A stretch of 28,170 nucleotides of DNA, from the NCBI GenBank assembly GCA_021734725.1, contig JAIPIM010000009.1, positions 1 to 28,170 on the forward strand. The letters are read 5' to 3'. Below, in pieces: positions 1 to 7,757 of this stretch. The translations under genes and the position numbers were made by a program. The notes beneath the pieces are model-generated. The model worked only from the letters and a program-made list of their open reading frames with translations, was not told where the DNA came from and searched no databases. How positions within the stretch are numbered: the first letter of the stretch is position 1; every line of letters starts with the position of its first letter. The stretch is from Minisyncoccota bacterium. GTDB lineage: Bacteria; Verrucomicrobiota; Lentisphaeria; Oligosphaerales; MVZH01.

Positions 1-2
1 GA

Positions 3-2027
3 GCCGAAAACTTCGCCGAATACTGCCGTTATTTCCCGGATCTGCGGTATGTCATTTTCAATACCGAGCATATATGGGTATGGAACATGGATTTTCGCCC
101 GTCGAGCGTTGCACGGGCGGCTGAGCAGTTCAATCTCGATCTCGGCAAGTGGCTCGGCCATCCTCCCGAGCAAGCTTGGAAGCTGGTTCCACCGGGCGGG
201 CGGTTGTCGCGGAGCAAGGGTGGTTATCCGCGGCCTGAAAACGGTGTTGTTGCGGTGGACGATCCTCTGTACGCGTATCTGCGCTGGTGGCACAGCGACG
301 CGGCGGGGAACGAGATTTTTCTCAATGACTTTGCGGCCGCCGCGCTGCGGGAGACGTGTCCCTGGGTGAAAGCCATTGCCGAGCCGGCATTGCGGCGTCC
401 CCCGGTCCGCGCGTTTCACGAGCAGGACATTATTGAGGAATGGTACTATTATCCGAACCCCGCGACCGCAATCGCGGTTCAGGAGAAGCTTGCCGCCGCC
501 GCCCGCGGCTCGCGTGCACGGATTTCCGGAATGCCGCAGTTCCTTCTGAAACCCGGTATGGCGGCGCCGTACAGCGCGATGCCCACACCGCATATGTTCC
601 GGGAAACCGTATGGCATTGCATTGCACGGCCGCTGTCGGCGTTGACCTACTGGAACTTATGGTCGGCCATCCAGCGTTCCGGAAAAGAAGCCTTGACGCA
701 GGAGGAGATTGACGAGCGCCTAGCGGAGAAGCTTGAGCCCGGCGACAAGCGTGATTACGACACCGTGCGCTCCGCCATACAAGTCAAAGGTGAGTGGTCG
801 GAGTTTCGGCTTTTTATCCCGGAGTTGAAAGGTGAGATCGGGCGACTTCACAACGACATTGTGCATCCGTTGTCGGCGCTCTTTTCGAGATGGGAGAATC
901 GGCCGCGAAAGATCGCCCTTTATCTGTCGTTCGCGGGCCAGATTTTCAGCGAAATTCGATGGCCGCATGGTGGTCCCCTGGGGCGCACACTGGGGCGTAT
1001 TCCTTTACCGTACGATGTTCTGTTCGATCAGGACTTCGAAGAGCGCGGCGATGTCCTGGATGGGTACCGCGTGTTGGTGATACCGGAGGCGCCGGTCATT
1101 ACCGAGCCCGCGGCGGACCGGATACGGTCATTTATCGAGCAGGGCGGCGTGGTGCTTGTGGACCGCTACTTCCAGGCGCCCATCCCCGGCGTTACTCGCT
1201 TCACCTGGACTGACAACAGTGACGCGGATCTGAAAGAACTCAGCCGGGCGCGTCAAGAGTTGCTGGACGTCTACGGCCGACCCGATAATCCGCAGTTCAT
1301 CGAGGGCATGGAGAAGGCGGCCGCCGCATTGCAGGGGGAGGCTGGTCCCACGCGCGAAGCCGCCGCACTCATTCGGGAAAGTGCTGACCCCGAAGTTACG
1401 ACCGCGGCGTCGCAAGTGTTTCTGAACAGTCTCCAGGTTGATGATACGCGCTATGTCGTAGCCGTGAACGATGCGCGTGTGCCGGGTCCCCACTACGGAC
1501 ATTTCGGGCGCGTGTTGGAACGTGGCGTTCCGCAGCGGGTCGAGCTGAGCGTCGACGCCAGTTTCGGTGCCGCGATCTACGAATTACTGACCTGCCGTGA
1601 AGTCACACCGGTAAGCCGTGACGGGCGCATGGTGTTTGACGCTGAGTTGCCGCCCTGCGGCGGGCGCGTGTTTGTGTTGCTGCCCAAAGCCATTGGCGAC
1701 ATCACGGCATCTGCTCATGTGACGGACGACGGTGCGGGGGATCGTCAGGTCCGGGTGCAGGCACTGTTGACGGACGTGGATGGTTCGCCCGTTCCCGGTG
1801 TCATCCCGCTTGAAGCCGTGGTCACGCGGCCGGACAGTTCGCGAAGCAGTTTTTCGCATCACAGCGCCTTCGTGGACGGGATCTTTGTATTTGACATCCC
1901 CATCCCGCTCAACGCAGCCCAAGGAGAATGGCGCGTGGACATTCGTGAACTGGCCTCGGGCAGGCGAAGGGACGCAAGGTTTATGTGTAATGAAGATACG
2001 AAGCTGACGGATAGGCGGACCCCATGA
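3..2027 (+). CDS. Glycoside hydrolase-like protein with GATase-like domain (5' end cut by window)
   Basis: The frame is open to the first base of the window, so the gene begins upstream; the ATG at 87 is internal. About 674 residues are visible. The first part looks like the end of a TIM barrel: a hydrophobic strand runs into FNTEHIW (about residues 20-26), whose Glu could be catalytic. Residues about 335-400 (YDVLFDQDF, YRVLVIPEAP, IEQGGVVLVD) resemble the class I amidotransferase-like 'trimerization' domain that follows the barrel in GH42-type enzymes. The last 100 residues look like an Ig-type beta-sandwich. It overlaps the next gene by 4 bases (ATGA), which implies co-transcription and translational coupling. 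A glycosidase role is inferred from fold and context; the exact family and substrate are not recognised. Confidence 0.6.
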   Translation, partial: AENFAEYCRYFPDLRYVIFNTEHIWVWNMDFRPSSVARAAEQFNLDLGKWLGHPPEQAWKLVPPGGRLSRSKGGYPRPENGVVAVDDPLYAYLRWWHSDAAGNEIFLNDFAAAALRETCPWVKAIAEPALRRPPVRAFHEQDIIEEWYYYPNPATAIAVQEKLAAAARGSRARISGMPQFLLKPGMAAPYSAMPTPHMFRETVWHCIARPLSALTYWNLWSAIQRSGKEALTQEEIDERLAEKLEPGDKRDYDTVRSAIQVKGEWSEFRLFIPELKGEIGRLHNDIVHPLSALFSRWENRPRKIALYLSFAGQIFSEIRWPHGGPLGRTLGRIPLPYDVLFDQDFEERGDVLDGYRVLVIPEAPVITEPAADRIRSFIEQGGVVLVDRYFQAPIPGVTRFTWTDNSDADLKELSRARQELLDVYGRPDNPQFIEGMEKAAAALQGEAGPTREAAALIRESADPEVTTAASQVFLNSLQVDDTRYVVAVNDARVPGPHYGHFGRVLERGVPQRVELSVDASFGAAIYELLTCREVTPVSRDGRMVFDAELPPCGGRVFVLLPKAIGDITASAHVTDDGAGDRQVRVQALLTDVDGSPVPGVIPLEAVVTRPDSSRSSFSHHSAFVDGIFVFDIPIPLNAAQGEWRVDIRELASGRRRDARFMCNEDTKLTDRRTP

Positions 2028-5000
2028 TCATCGGGCAGCAATTCACCGTTCACCGTCGACGTTTTTGTTCTGTGGGCGCGGGCCATGCGGCCTGCGTTTA
2101 TGCGGATAGTTTCCGTTCCGCGGTGCTTGCGTCAATCCTGCTGCTGAGCTGTGTGGGCTTGGTGGGATGCCGGACGGGATTCAAGCCTGGCTTTCCGGAA
2201 ACGCTGGAGAGTGCCGTGTCGGCCATGCCGATGCCGCGGGCCGGCGAGCACCCGCGGGTGCTCTTTACTCGGGATGCGCTTCCCGCGATCCGTGCCCGGG
2301 CGGAAACACCGGGCGGACAGAAGGCATTGCAGAGGATTGCCTGGCAGGCGGACCATCCCGGCAAGCCTGTACTGCAAAACGCCCGTGAGGGACAACCTGA
2401 AAAGGCCGAACATCTTGTCCAACATGCTTTTAACCAAGCGTTTGTATACCTGATTACACAGGATCAAGCCCGCCTCGAAAAAGCCCTTACCCTGTTGGAT
2501 GCGTGGAGCGTCCAGTACCAGGAAAAGAAGGCCTTTGGCGGGGGTGGGCGCAACGGTTATCGGTTTGCGCTGGCTTACGACTGGCTGTACGACGATCTGG
2601 CACCCGCCACGCGGGACGCCATGCGGGACGCCATGGCCGCGGGGATGACCGAGAAGACACTGCATAACTGGAATCATCTCGGTTACTACAAGGGGGCGCA
2701 CAACGCCGGGCGCCCCTGCGACTGGGGGGCTATCGAGAGCGGTTCCAGGTTGCTGCACTGGCTTGCGATTGCCGGCGAGGACCCACGTGCTTCCCGCGAA
2801 TTTTTGCGTGCCACCGTGAATTTTATGCAGTACATAGCCGACTACACGCTCACTGCGGACGGCTACATGAATGCGGGCAATGGGTATGCGGCGGGGGATT
2901 TCCAGAACTACGGCTATGCCGTGCGTGCGTTACAGGTTCACGGCGTTCCGCTGGTGGATCATCCCAACCTGCAGGCCTTCGCGGAATGGCTGGCATACGA
3001 AAGCATTCCCGGCCAGTATGTCTTTGACACACGCAACTTTTCCAACGGCTACCATCAGGGACTGTCGCCGCTGGTGGTCACATTGGCGCAGCGGCATGGT
3101 GCTCCGGCGGCGTGGCTGGCGGACCAGGCGCGTGGTCCGGATCGGAGTGATTCCATCGGTGTACCGGGAGTGCTGTGGGGCGAGTTCTCTGACGATCCCG
3201 TTCCGCCGCCGAACCTGCCGCTTGCCCGCCGGTTCTCCACTATGGGGCTCTCCATAAGCCGGAGCGGCTGGAACGCGGGCAGTTATTTCTGCCTGCACAT
3301 GGAACCGATTCACCCAAGCAAAAGCCATGCGGACAAGGGGACCTTCACCTTCTATTCTCACGGGCAGAACTTCGCCGCGGATTCAGAGAACGGGTTTCCC
3401 AACAGCGAGGACCACAATGTCGTGCTCATCGACGGTAAGGGGCAGTACAACAGTGGCGGCCGCACAGTGCTTGATGCCATACCCCGGGGGTTTCTTGCTT
3501 CGGACCTTGTGGATTTCAATCACCTGGATATAAAGCCCGCCTACGAACGGTATTTGGCATATACGAAGACACGTCCCGGGCGAGTCGATTGGACGAAGCT
3601 GGAGTACGGGCTTGGGCTCCCTTTCCGTTGGGAAGTCTACCGGCCAATGCATCATGCCGACCGGTACGGACTGTACATCCGCGGCTCCGTCCAGCCGTAC
3701 GTGGTTATTCTCGACGACATTCAGCAAGACGACGAAGAGCACGAGTACCAATGGTTGATGCACAGCCGGACCGGCAGCCGGGAGATTGTCGGCCCGGGGC
3801 ACGCTCGCGTTTCCAGTCGTTACGGCGGCGAGTACGTGCAGGCGGAGAAACGGACGCGCCTGACGTTTTCGGCGAACGCGCCCGCCGCGAACGATTACAG
3901 TGTGTACGTGTTGTTGCGCAAATGGCCTCAATTGAAGAGTTGGTTCTCGCACCACATTGGGATTTCCGTGAACGGGGAAACGACTCATTTTCGTCTCGGC
4001 GACCATCTTGATGACTGGCAGTGGACGAAAGCCGGTGTCCACGAACTTAAGACGGGAGTGAACACAGTCACGGTGCATGCCAGTCGGGGGCTTCGCGTGG
4101 CGCAGGTGGTGGCGGTTCCCGGAGAGGGCACGCCCCCGGAGCGGATGCTGGGCGGGCAAGCTCCCGGGAATGTGTCTGAAGGAATGATTGTTTTCGAGCG
4201 TCAGGCGGACCTTAATCCAGAAGAATGGAGTGTTCGCCGAGATCCTCATGCTCGTATGGATGTGTATTTCCTGCAACCGGGCGCTGAAGATGTGACGCTC
4301 GACTTCTGGAAGAAGGCGCGGCGCGTGCCCGTTGCATTGCGGGCGGAACAGCGTGCGGTTCGCGCCGGATTTGCAGCACTGCTGATCCCGTACGACGACC
4401 GTGACCCGACACCCGTGCTGACGCATGCCGGCAACGGTGGAGCCATACTCCAATGGGGTCCCTATACGGACTACCTCTGCGCCGATCCGACCGCATCCGG
4501 GGTTGATGCTCCCGGTGCGGCAATTCAGAGCGATGGAAGGTTCGCGCTGGTGCGGACTCGCAACAAGGAACTGGTTGGATACACCCTTATCGCCGGTACG
4601 ACGCTGAGCTTCCGGGGCGAAACACTGGTGCAAAACGGCACGGCGCCGGTGCATGTAGTGCATGACGGCAGCCGCTGCGTTGCACAGACACCGAAAACGG
4701 GTGCGACCTTTCAGGTCCGGCGCCTGACGGCGGGGACAGTCGTTCTGAACCGCCGCGAACAGGCAGTGTCCACACAGTCCGCAATGATTGCATTGCGCGC
4801 GAAGCCGCTTCCGCAAAAATGGGACGTCGACGTCTCGCCGGACGGTCGCACGGTTACGGTGACAGGCAACGGTCCGTTGCCTCTGAAAGTTCACGCTCCG
4901 CGTGCCGTCCGGTGTATGGTCAATGGTGCCAGCGTGTGGTTCAGTCGCGACGGATTCGGTAATATCTACCCCAAAATTGAGCTTACCGAATTGACGCATG

Positions 5001-5065
5001 GTACTGAACCGCTCAACTCGAAGCCGTCCGATGCCGTACCTCAATTTATCAAGACAGGAGAGTAG
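2024..5065 (+). CDS. Heparinase II/III-like polysaccharide lyase, predicted lipoprotein
   Basis: 1013 residues. The N-terminus has a charged stretch, a hydrophobic segment and a lipobox LVGC with Cys49, so a membrane-anchored lipoprotein is likely. HPRVLFTRDALPAIRAR (about 76-92) is the usual entry to the alpha/alpha-toroid of heparinase/alginate-lyase-like proteins. AYDWLYDD (about 185) and HNAGRPCDWG (about 226) lie in the toroid. SHADKGTFTFYSHGQNFAAD (about 432) begins the heparinase II/III C-terminal beta-sandwich. A carbohydrate-binding-like module follows at about 600-700, then a further beta-rich region. The family cleaves uronic-acid-containing polysaccharides by beta-elimination; the substrate is unknown here. 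The ATG at 2024 was chosen because it overlaps the previous stop (ATGA). A shorter start nearer the hydrophobic segment is possible. It shares layout with the gene at 18118. Confidence 0.8.
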   Translation: MIIGQQFTVHRRRFCSVGAGHAACVYADSFRSAVLASILLLSCVGLVGCRTGFKPGFPETLESAVSAMPMPRAGEHPRVLFTRDALPAIRARAETPGGQKALQRIAWQADHPGKPVLQNAREGQPEKAEHLVQHAFNQAFVYLITQDQARLEKALTLLDAWSVQYQEKKAFGGGGRNGYRFALAYDWLYDDLAPATRDAMRDAMAAGMTEKTLHNWNHLGYYKGAHNAGRPCDWGAIESGSRLLHWLAIAGEDPRASREFLRATVNFMQYIADYTLTADGYMNAGNGYAAGDFQNYGYAVRALQVHGVPLVDHPNLQAFAEWLAYESIPGQYVFDTRNFSNGYHQGLSPLVVTLAQRHGAPAAWLADQARGPDRSDSIGVPGVLWGEFSDDPVPPPNLPLARRFSTMGLSISRSGWNAGSYFCLHMEPIHPSKSHADKGTFTFYSHGQNFAADSENGFPNSEDHNVVLIDGKGQYNSGGRTVLDAIPRGFLASDLVDFNHLDIKPAYERYLAYTKTRPGRVDWTKLEYGLGLPFRWEVYRPMHHADRYGLYIRGSVQPYVVILDDIQQDDEEHEYQWLMHSRTGSREIVGPGHARVSSRYGGEYVQAEKRTRLTFSANAPAANDYSVYVLLRKWPQLKSWFSHHIGISVNGETTHFRLGDHLDDWQWTKAGVHELKTGVNTVTVHASRGLRVAQVVAVPGEGTPPERMLGGQAPGNVSEGMIVFERQADLNPEEWSVRRDPHARMDVYFLQPGAEDVTLDFWKKARRVPVALRAEQRAVRAGFAALLIPYDDRDPTPVLTHAGNGGAILQWGPYTDYLCADPTASGVDAPGAAIQSDGRFALVRTRNKELVGYTLIAGTTLSFRGETLVQNGTAPVHVVHDGSRCVAQTPKTGATFQVRRLTAGTVVLNRREQAVSTQSAMIALRAKPLPQKWDVDVSPDGRTVTVTGNGPLPLKVHAPRAVRCMVNGASVWFSRDGFGNIYPKIELTELTHGTEPLNSKPSDAVPQFIKTGE

Positions 5066-5073
5066 GGGCGTTA

Positions 5074-5103
5074 GACTCTTGCGAACTACCCTTCGCGCGA
5101 GTC
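5074..5103 (+). repeat. 30-bp dispersed dyad, copy 1
   Basis: GACTC and GAGTC form the outer arms, and GCGAA and TTCGC the inner arms, separated by a TT/GC internal loop and a six-base loop (CTACCC). It starts 8 bases after the stop codon at 5065. Related copies are at 18061-18090 (reverse orientation) and 27669-27698. The stem is kept while the loop differs, which favours a selected structure. It may be a terminator-like or REP-like element; no U-tract follows. Confidence 0.75.
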
Positions 5104-5260
5104 GTTCGTGGTGCTTCAGAACTCATGTTTAGACGCAAATGGAACGCCCTGTTTTGTTTGAAAAAGACAACGACAGTTGACGAAAAAAGTGGGTCGGGTA
5201 AGTGTAGTCCGAGCAAGGGTGGCGTTTACGTGTACGCATAAGTGTGACGCTTTGCGCCCC

Positions 5261-5325
5261 GATACACTTAACCGCTTTCTTAACCGCCAGACGTACTCGG
5301 ATACACTTAACCGATCCGCTTAACC
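5261..5325 (+). repeat. Imperfect direct duplication (GATACACTTAACCG)
   Basis: GATACACTTAACCG occurs at 5261-5274 and 5300-5313. Each copy is followed within a few bases by a second CTTAACCG, giving an imperfect tandem duplication with a period of 39 bases. Its function is unknown. Confidence 0.6.
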
Positions 5326-5385
5326 GGTTTTTATAAACTGTCGTTTAGCGTGCGATACCTTCGTGCTTAAAAGAGCGAGGTCTCG

Positions 5386-5458
5386 TTCTTAGTTCAAAAC
5401 CAAGCACCAAGCACCAAGAACCAAGAACTGCGAAAAACGACAGTTTGTAATTCTCTGT
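5386..5458. repeat. Inverted repeat related to the element at 27706-27783
   Basis: GTTCTTAGTTC is followed by GAACCAAGAAC with interposed CCAAGCA copies. Next comes a stretch containing AAACGACA and AATTCTCT, which matches the same order of motifs at 27706-27783. It is a degenerate copy of the same dispersed element. Confidence 0.6.
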
Positions 5459-5486
5459 AGGGCCGTGGCAAGGAGCAGCACCATTT

Positions 5487-5640
5487 ACGCGCCGGATTGT
5501 AACGCGGTCCTCCGGGCCGCGGACCGGCGCATATGCTGGCCTGGAGCCCCGCTTTACTTATGCGCCGGATTGTAACGCGGTCCTCCGGGCCGCGCATCGG
5601 CGCATGGGCAGGTCTGGAGAGCCGCCCTGCTTTTTGTGAT
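5487..5640 (+). repeat. Composite dispersed repeat, two tandem copies
   Basis: The core GCGGTCCTCCGGGCCGC lies at 5504-5520 and 5577-5593, a period of 73. Each copy is preceded by GCGCCGGATTGTAAC. Between them CCGGCGCATA (5524-5533) and TATGCGCCGG (5559-5568) form a perfect 10-bp inverted repeat around a 25-base loop. The second copy is followed by a GGGCAGGTCTGGAG motif also seen after 14680. Other copies are at 14661-14754, 25415-25435 and, inverted, 26976-27131. Confidence 0.85.
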
Positions 5641-5726
5641 GGCGGCTGAAGGCCGCATACAAGGACCTGGAAAGCAAAGCCTCAAAAGGCCAAAAGCGAC
5701 TTACCAAGCAAGAAAGGTGTGAGTGG

Positions 5727-7610
5727 ATGACAGAAGGAACATTGAGTGAGAATAGTGGTGTGGTTGAGCGACGGCTGGTGTGCGCGGATCCCGAGTTCGC
5801 CACGCTATGCCGAGCCACGCATTTGAAAGTTGAAGGCATTCGCGGGATGCCGCAATGGTACGATTCGTTTTTGCCGGATAACGCCGCGGATCCATACCCC
5901 AATTGGTCTCAGGCCACCATTGGACTTCTGCGTGCGTTCCCCCCGGCGCCGCTGGCCGAGTGGATGCCGTCGGATGTGACGGATCACCTTCGGGCAGGGT
6001 TGGACGAGCAGGTCAAGGTTATGCGGCGGCATGGACTGCGCGGCATGTTGCAGGGCCTGGAACCCTTGTGGCTGCCCGAAGCCGCTTACCGCGCGCATCC
6101 GCGTTGGCGGGGCAGTCAGTGCGAGCTCGGACGAATCGCGGAAAAACCGTACTTTGCCCCGAACATCGACGAACCGGAAGTTCTGGAGCTGTATCGTCAG
6201 GCCATGCAGGCGTTTTGCGAGGCCTATCCCGAGTTTGAGATCTTCAGCTTTTTCACCAACGACAGTGGAACTGGACTGCCCTGGACGACGTATGCCTACC
6301 CCGGGCCGAACGGGCCTATGCGGTCGCGCCATCGTGATCCAGGTAAACGGGTGGTCGACTGGCTGGACGCGCTGCAGAGCGGGGCACAAGCTGCCGGCGC
6401 GGACGTTGCAATCAATGTAGAGAGTTTCAGCTTTGCACCGGCTGAGGCGGCGGCTATCCGGGCGCGGCTTGGCAAGCGTTATTTTCTCAACAGTGAAAAC
6501 GGCGACGGACACCGTCTTGTCGGTGCGAGCGCGGGATGCAGCGAGCTTGCCACTCCGGTTGTCGGCTTGTTCGATCCGGAGTCTTTTGTGCGCGGCTTAC
6601 AGCACGTTTTCAGTCCCGTGGACGGGACGGTTCGCGTGATGACCGCGAGGGCCGACGAGGGGCCCCTGCCGGGCCGGTTGCTGGAAGCATTTGCAGCCGA
6701 TCCGGGCGAAGGAAGCGTTCATTGTGCGCGCCTTTTGCACAAGACCGCTGGGGACATGGTCGGGGCCGAGCATGCGGAGACGCTGATGTCGGTATGGCAC
6801 CGGGTAACCGCCGCCGCCAAGACGGTTCGTCAAGTCCGCCAGCGCGGCGGCGTGAGCGTGTCTACCGCATTGACTACCGCGCGCTGGCTTACACGCCCCC
6901 TTGTTCCCGACCCGCTTAATCTGACGACTGAAGAGACCGCGGATTTCCAGGCCTATCTGTTCAGCACGGGTACCCCGGATCAGGATGCCAATCTGTGTTA
7001 CATCCTCGGCAAACCTGTTTTCATCGGTTCCAGTGTCGTTTGGATGACACGTTGGTGTTTGCAGGATGCCATCGACACTTTGCGTGTTGCTCGCAACGCC
7101 TTGCGACCGGTTTTGGAGAATCTCTCCGGGACGATGCATGACGAGATGGCGCTGTATGACGCGCGGATTGGCGCTTTTATCTGCACGCTTGAAACGAGCA
7201 AGAATGTCGTGCACTACCAGCATGCACTGGATATTTCCGATCAGCCGCGGTTCGGGGCGAATCCACTGGATTTCGACGACAACATTCAGTACGACCAGCG
7301 GGCCCTGGAGTTGCGGAAAATCGCGCGTGCGGAGGTTGACAACTGTCTGGAGCTTATTGAGCTGCTTGATGTGTTTCCCGTTGACCGTCTGCTTGCCTGC
7401 GCGGACCGGCCGGAGGACGAGACGGTATTCATCTTCAGTCCGCGGTTGAAAGAGCATCTTCAGCTCAAGGTGCAAACCATGCTGGATCACTGGCACGAGT
7501 ACGAGCAGCGGTTTCCCACGTCGAAAGTGTACGAATTCGAACCGTCTTTGGCGGCGTCTGACGGAACCCTGAATTCATGGATTAAGGGGAACAGCGACAG
7601 CAACGGGTAG
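5727..7610 (+). CDS. Hypothetical protein, possible TIM-barrel glycosidase-like enzyme
   Basis: 627 residues, not assigned to a family. The start at 5727 has a plausible AAAGGTG about 7 bases upstream. There is no signal peptide, so a cytoplasmic location is expected unless it is exported another way. Alternating strands and helices suggest a TIM barrel in the first 330 residues. FFTNDSGTGLPW (about 175-186) and VAINVES (about 227-233) place Asp and Glu at strand ends, as in retaining glycosidases, but no named family signature is seen. The C-terminal third is helical, with LELRKIARAE and VDNCLELIELLDVF. It lies between heparinase-like and beta-helix genes on the same strand. An intracellular glycosidase acting on released oligosaccharides would fit, but that is inference. 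Confidence 0.6.
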   Translation: MTEGTLSENSGVVERRLVCADPEFATLCRATHLKVEGIRGMPQWYDSFLPDNAADPYPNWSQATIGLLRAFPPAPLAEWMPSDVTDHLRAGLDEQVKVMRRHGLRGMLQGLEPLWLPEAAYRAHPRWRGSQCELGRIAEKPYFAPNIDEPEVLELYRQAMQAFCEAYPEFEIFSFFTNDSGTGLPWTTYAYPGPNGPMRSRHRDPGKRVVDWLDALQSGAQAAGADVAINVESFSFAPAEAAAIRARLGKRYFLNSENGDGHRLVGASAGCSELATPVVGLFDPESFVRGLQHVFSPVDGTVRVMTARADEGPLPGRLLEAFAADPGEGSVHCARLLHKTAGDMVGAEHAETLMSVWHRVTAAAKTVRQVRQRGGVSVSTALTTARWLTRPLVPDPLNLTTEETADFQAYLFSTGTPDQDANLCYILGKPVFIGSSVVWMTRWCLQDAIDTLRVARNALRPVLENLSGTMHDEMALYDARIGAFICTLETSKNVVHYQHALDISDQPRFGANPLDFDDNIQYDQRALELRKIARAEVDNCLELIELLDVFPVDRLLACADRPEDETVFIFSPRLKEHLQLKVQTMLDHWHEYEQRFPTSKVYEFEPSLAASDGTLNSWIKGNSDSNG

Positions 7611-7757
7611 TGTCAGAAGTTTCACACAAAGCATGAAAAGAGGCACCGGTTGACGATAATGGGCGACGAGAAGGGACAACGAGTGGCGATTGCCGCAATC
7701 GTCCGCCGCTCGCGTCGCCCGTTCTCGTCCACCTCAATAGACGGAAAAGGAAGCAGC
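7611..7757 (+). promoter_or_regulatory. Structured leader upstream of the beta-helix gene
   Basis: GGGCGACG (7661-7668) can pair with CGTCGCCC (7713-7720). Inside this, AGTGGCG (7682-7688) pairs with CGCCGCT (7704-7710) with one G-T wobble, and ATTG pairs with CAAT around CCG. A second option pairs GACGAGAA (7665-7672) with TTCTCGTC (7722-7729). The two options share bases 7665-7668, so they exclude each other. The second ends about 13 bases before the AAAAGGAAG ribosome site. No known riboswitch class is recognised. Confidence 0.4.

Larger units (their letters stand above)
5066..5726. other. Gene-free, repeat-rich intergenic region
   Basis: No convincing gene is present in about 660 bases. 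The stretch holds a 30-bp dyad just after the upstream stop, a direct duplication around GATACACTTAACCG, a GTTCTTAGTTC/GAACCAAGAAC inverted repeat, and two tandem copies of the GCGGTCCTCCGGGCCGC repeat. AAACTGTCGTTT near 5337 is inverted relative to AAACGACAGTTT near 5435. The region probably holds the terminator of the first two genes and the promoter of the next, but I cannot place a sigma-70 promoter with confidence. Confidence 0.7.

Noticed and set aside
3383..5044. 553-codon open frame antisense to the first lyase
   Set aside because: The plus-strand frame has clear lyase domains; the antisense frame has no recognisable motif and reflects GC-rich codon use.
6597..7496. 299-codon antisense open frame
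   Set aside because: It mirrors the coding frame of the 627-aa gene and shows no domain or ribosome site.
7650..7757. Upstream TTG/ATG starts for the beta-helix protein
   Set aside because: They would place 33-36 residues before the signal peptide and read through a strong hairpin; the ATG at 7758 has a ribosome site.
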